In this document: positions 63,546 through 64,000 of the stretch, in pieces
How the letters are laid out: every line of letters starts with the position of its first letter
Position numbering within the stretch: position 1 is the first letter of the stretch
Source: Botrytis cinerea B05.10
Lineage: Eukaryota; Ascomycota; Leotiomycetes; Helotiales; Sclerotiniaceae
Reading direction: 5' to 3'
Length of the DNA stretch: 64,000 bases
Assembly (NCBI RefSeq): GCF_000143535.2
Contig: NC_037312.1
Coordinates: forward strand, 744,001-808,000
Notes under the pieces: model-generated
The model's input: the letters and a program-made list of their open reading frames with translations, nothing else
The model's database searches: none
Told to the model about the DNA's origin: nothing
Translations under genes and position numbers: made by a program

Positions 63546-64000
63546 ATACATGTATCACAGTGTGATGTATTTTGTGCGCTCTGCTCAACCAACCGCAGAG
63601 AAAGGTCGGTCAAACTCAGCTGGTCAGAGATTGGTAAGTTTTCATGGGCCCTGGCTAAGTATATTTCCATAATTCCAGATACCGAGCAACGAGCGGTACA
63701 TGCAATAATAATAATAATAGATACGTAGTATGTACGGACTATGTACTGTACGTCTAACACAAAAGAGGACCAGACAGATATTATTTCTTTTGGAAGACGT
63801 GAAGAAGGGCTGAAAGACCCGAACCTTGGATTGACAAGTTCGTTTCCCCTTTCCCTCTTTATCCCCTAGTCGTCTTTTTTTTTCCAACGTTCAACGTCAG
63901 CATTATGCAACTATCTTCATATGCATGGTACAGCTCTGAATCCGGGAGGTTGTTGACCAGGAGACTAGGATTAAATTACTCGATTCTCAGCATCGGATCC

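Larger units (their letters stand above)
53221..64000. other. Gene-poor, microsatellite-rich region
   Basis: 10.8 kb to the window end in which no ORF shows a recognisable domain. The longest (minus, 55066-54203 and 61871-61161) are products of simple repeats or lack any family match. Simple repeats recur every few hundred bases. A possible decayed coding fragment lies at 63071-63760 and is treated under findings. Confidence 0.5.

Noticed and set aside
1..64000. CRISPR arrays, bacterial operons, ribosome-binding sites, phage or integrated bacterial elements
   Set aside because: The window is eukaryotic and spliced; tandem repeats seen are microsatellites without spacers. No transposase, reverse transcriptase or integrase domain was recognised in any frame.

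Overview
The window looks like nuclear DNA of a filamentous ascomycete (Pezizomycotina). Genes are interrupted by short GT-AG introns, mostly 45-75 nt, often with CTAAC/CTGAC-type branch sites. The gene set includes a tuberin (TSC2) homologue, an AzgA-type purine permease, a MID1 channel subunit and a UstYa-family (DUF3328) gene, which together are typical of moulds rather than yeasts. The style of the proteins suggests Leotiomycetes (Botrytis/Sclerotinia-like), but that is inference and no database was searched. I reconstructed splice sites by hand. For most multi-exon genes all phases close and the total length matches the family.

Layout. 1-1061 (+) is the 3' part of a CDK11/Ppk23-like kinase, convergent with a secreted or membrane DUF7137-type protein (1542-2514, -). 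3631-6935 is an accessory patch on the minus strand: an intact five-exon O-methyltransferase followed by a clearly recognisable but broken UstYa-family gene with two in-frame stops. 8792-31373 is a housekeeping block: KIN17 (+), SPT4 (-), POP8 (+), TSC2 (-), CSE1 (+), eIF3 subunit L (+), a universal stress protein (+) and AzgA (-). 34851-40481 (-) holds aspartokinase HOM3 and an RFX transcription factor. 42692-46306 (+) holds YOP1 and MID1. 50923-53220 (+) is a forkhead transcription factor with a 4.6-kb upstream gap and a probable 5'-UTR intron. From 53221 to the end (10.8 kb) I see no convincing gene, only dense simple repeats plus a possible decayed coding fragment near 63.1-63.8 kb.

Functional links are loose, as expected for a eukaryotic chromosome. 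SPT4 and POP8 share a 262-bp divergent promoter. TSC2, HOM3 and AzgA all bear on nitrogen and amino-acid status, but nothing in the sequence shows they are co-regulated. The least ordinary part is 3.6-6.9 kb, where a secondary-metabolism methyltransferase sits next to a UstYa pseudogene. UstYa proteins act in fungal ribosomal-peptide (dikaritin-type) pathways, so this may be the relic of a cluster. No precursor-peptide gene was seen.
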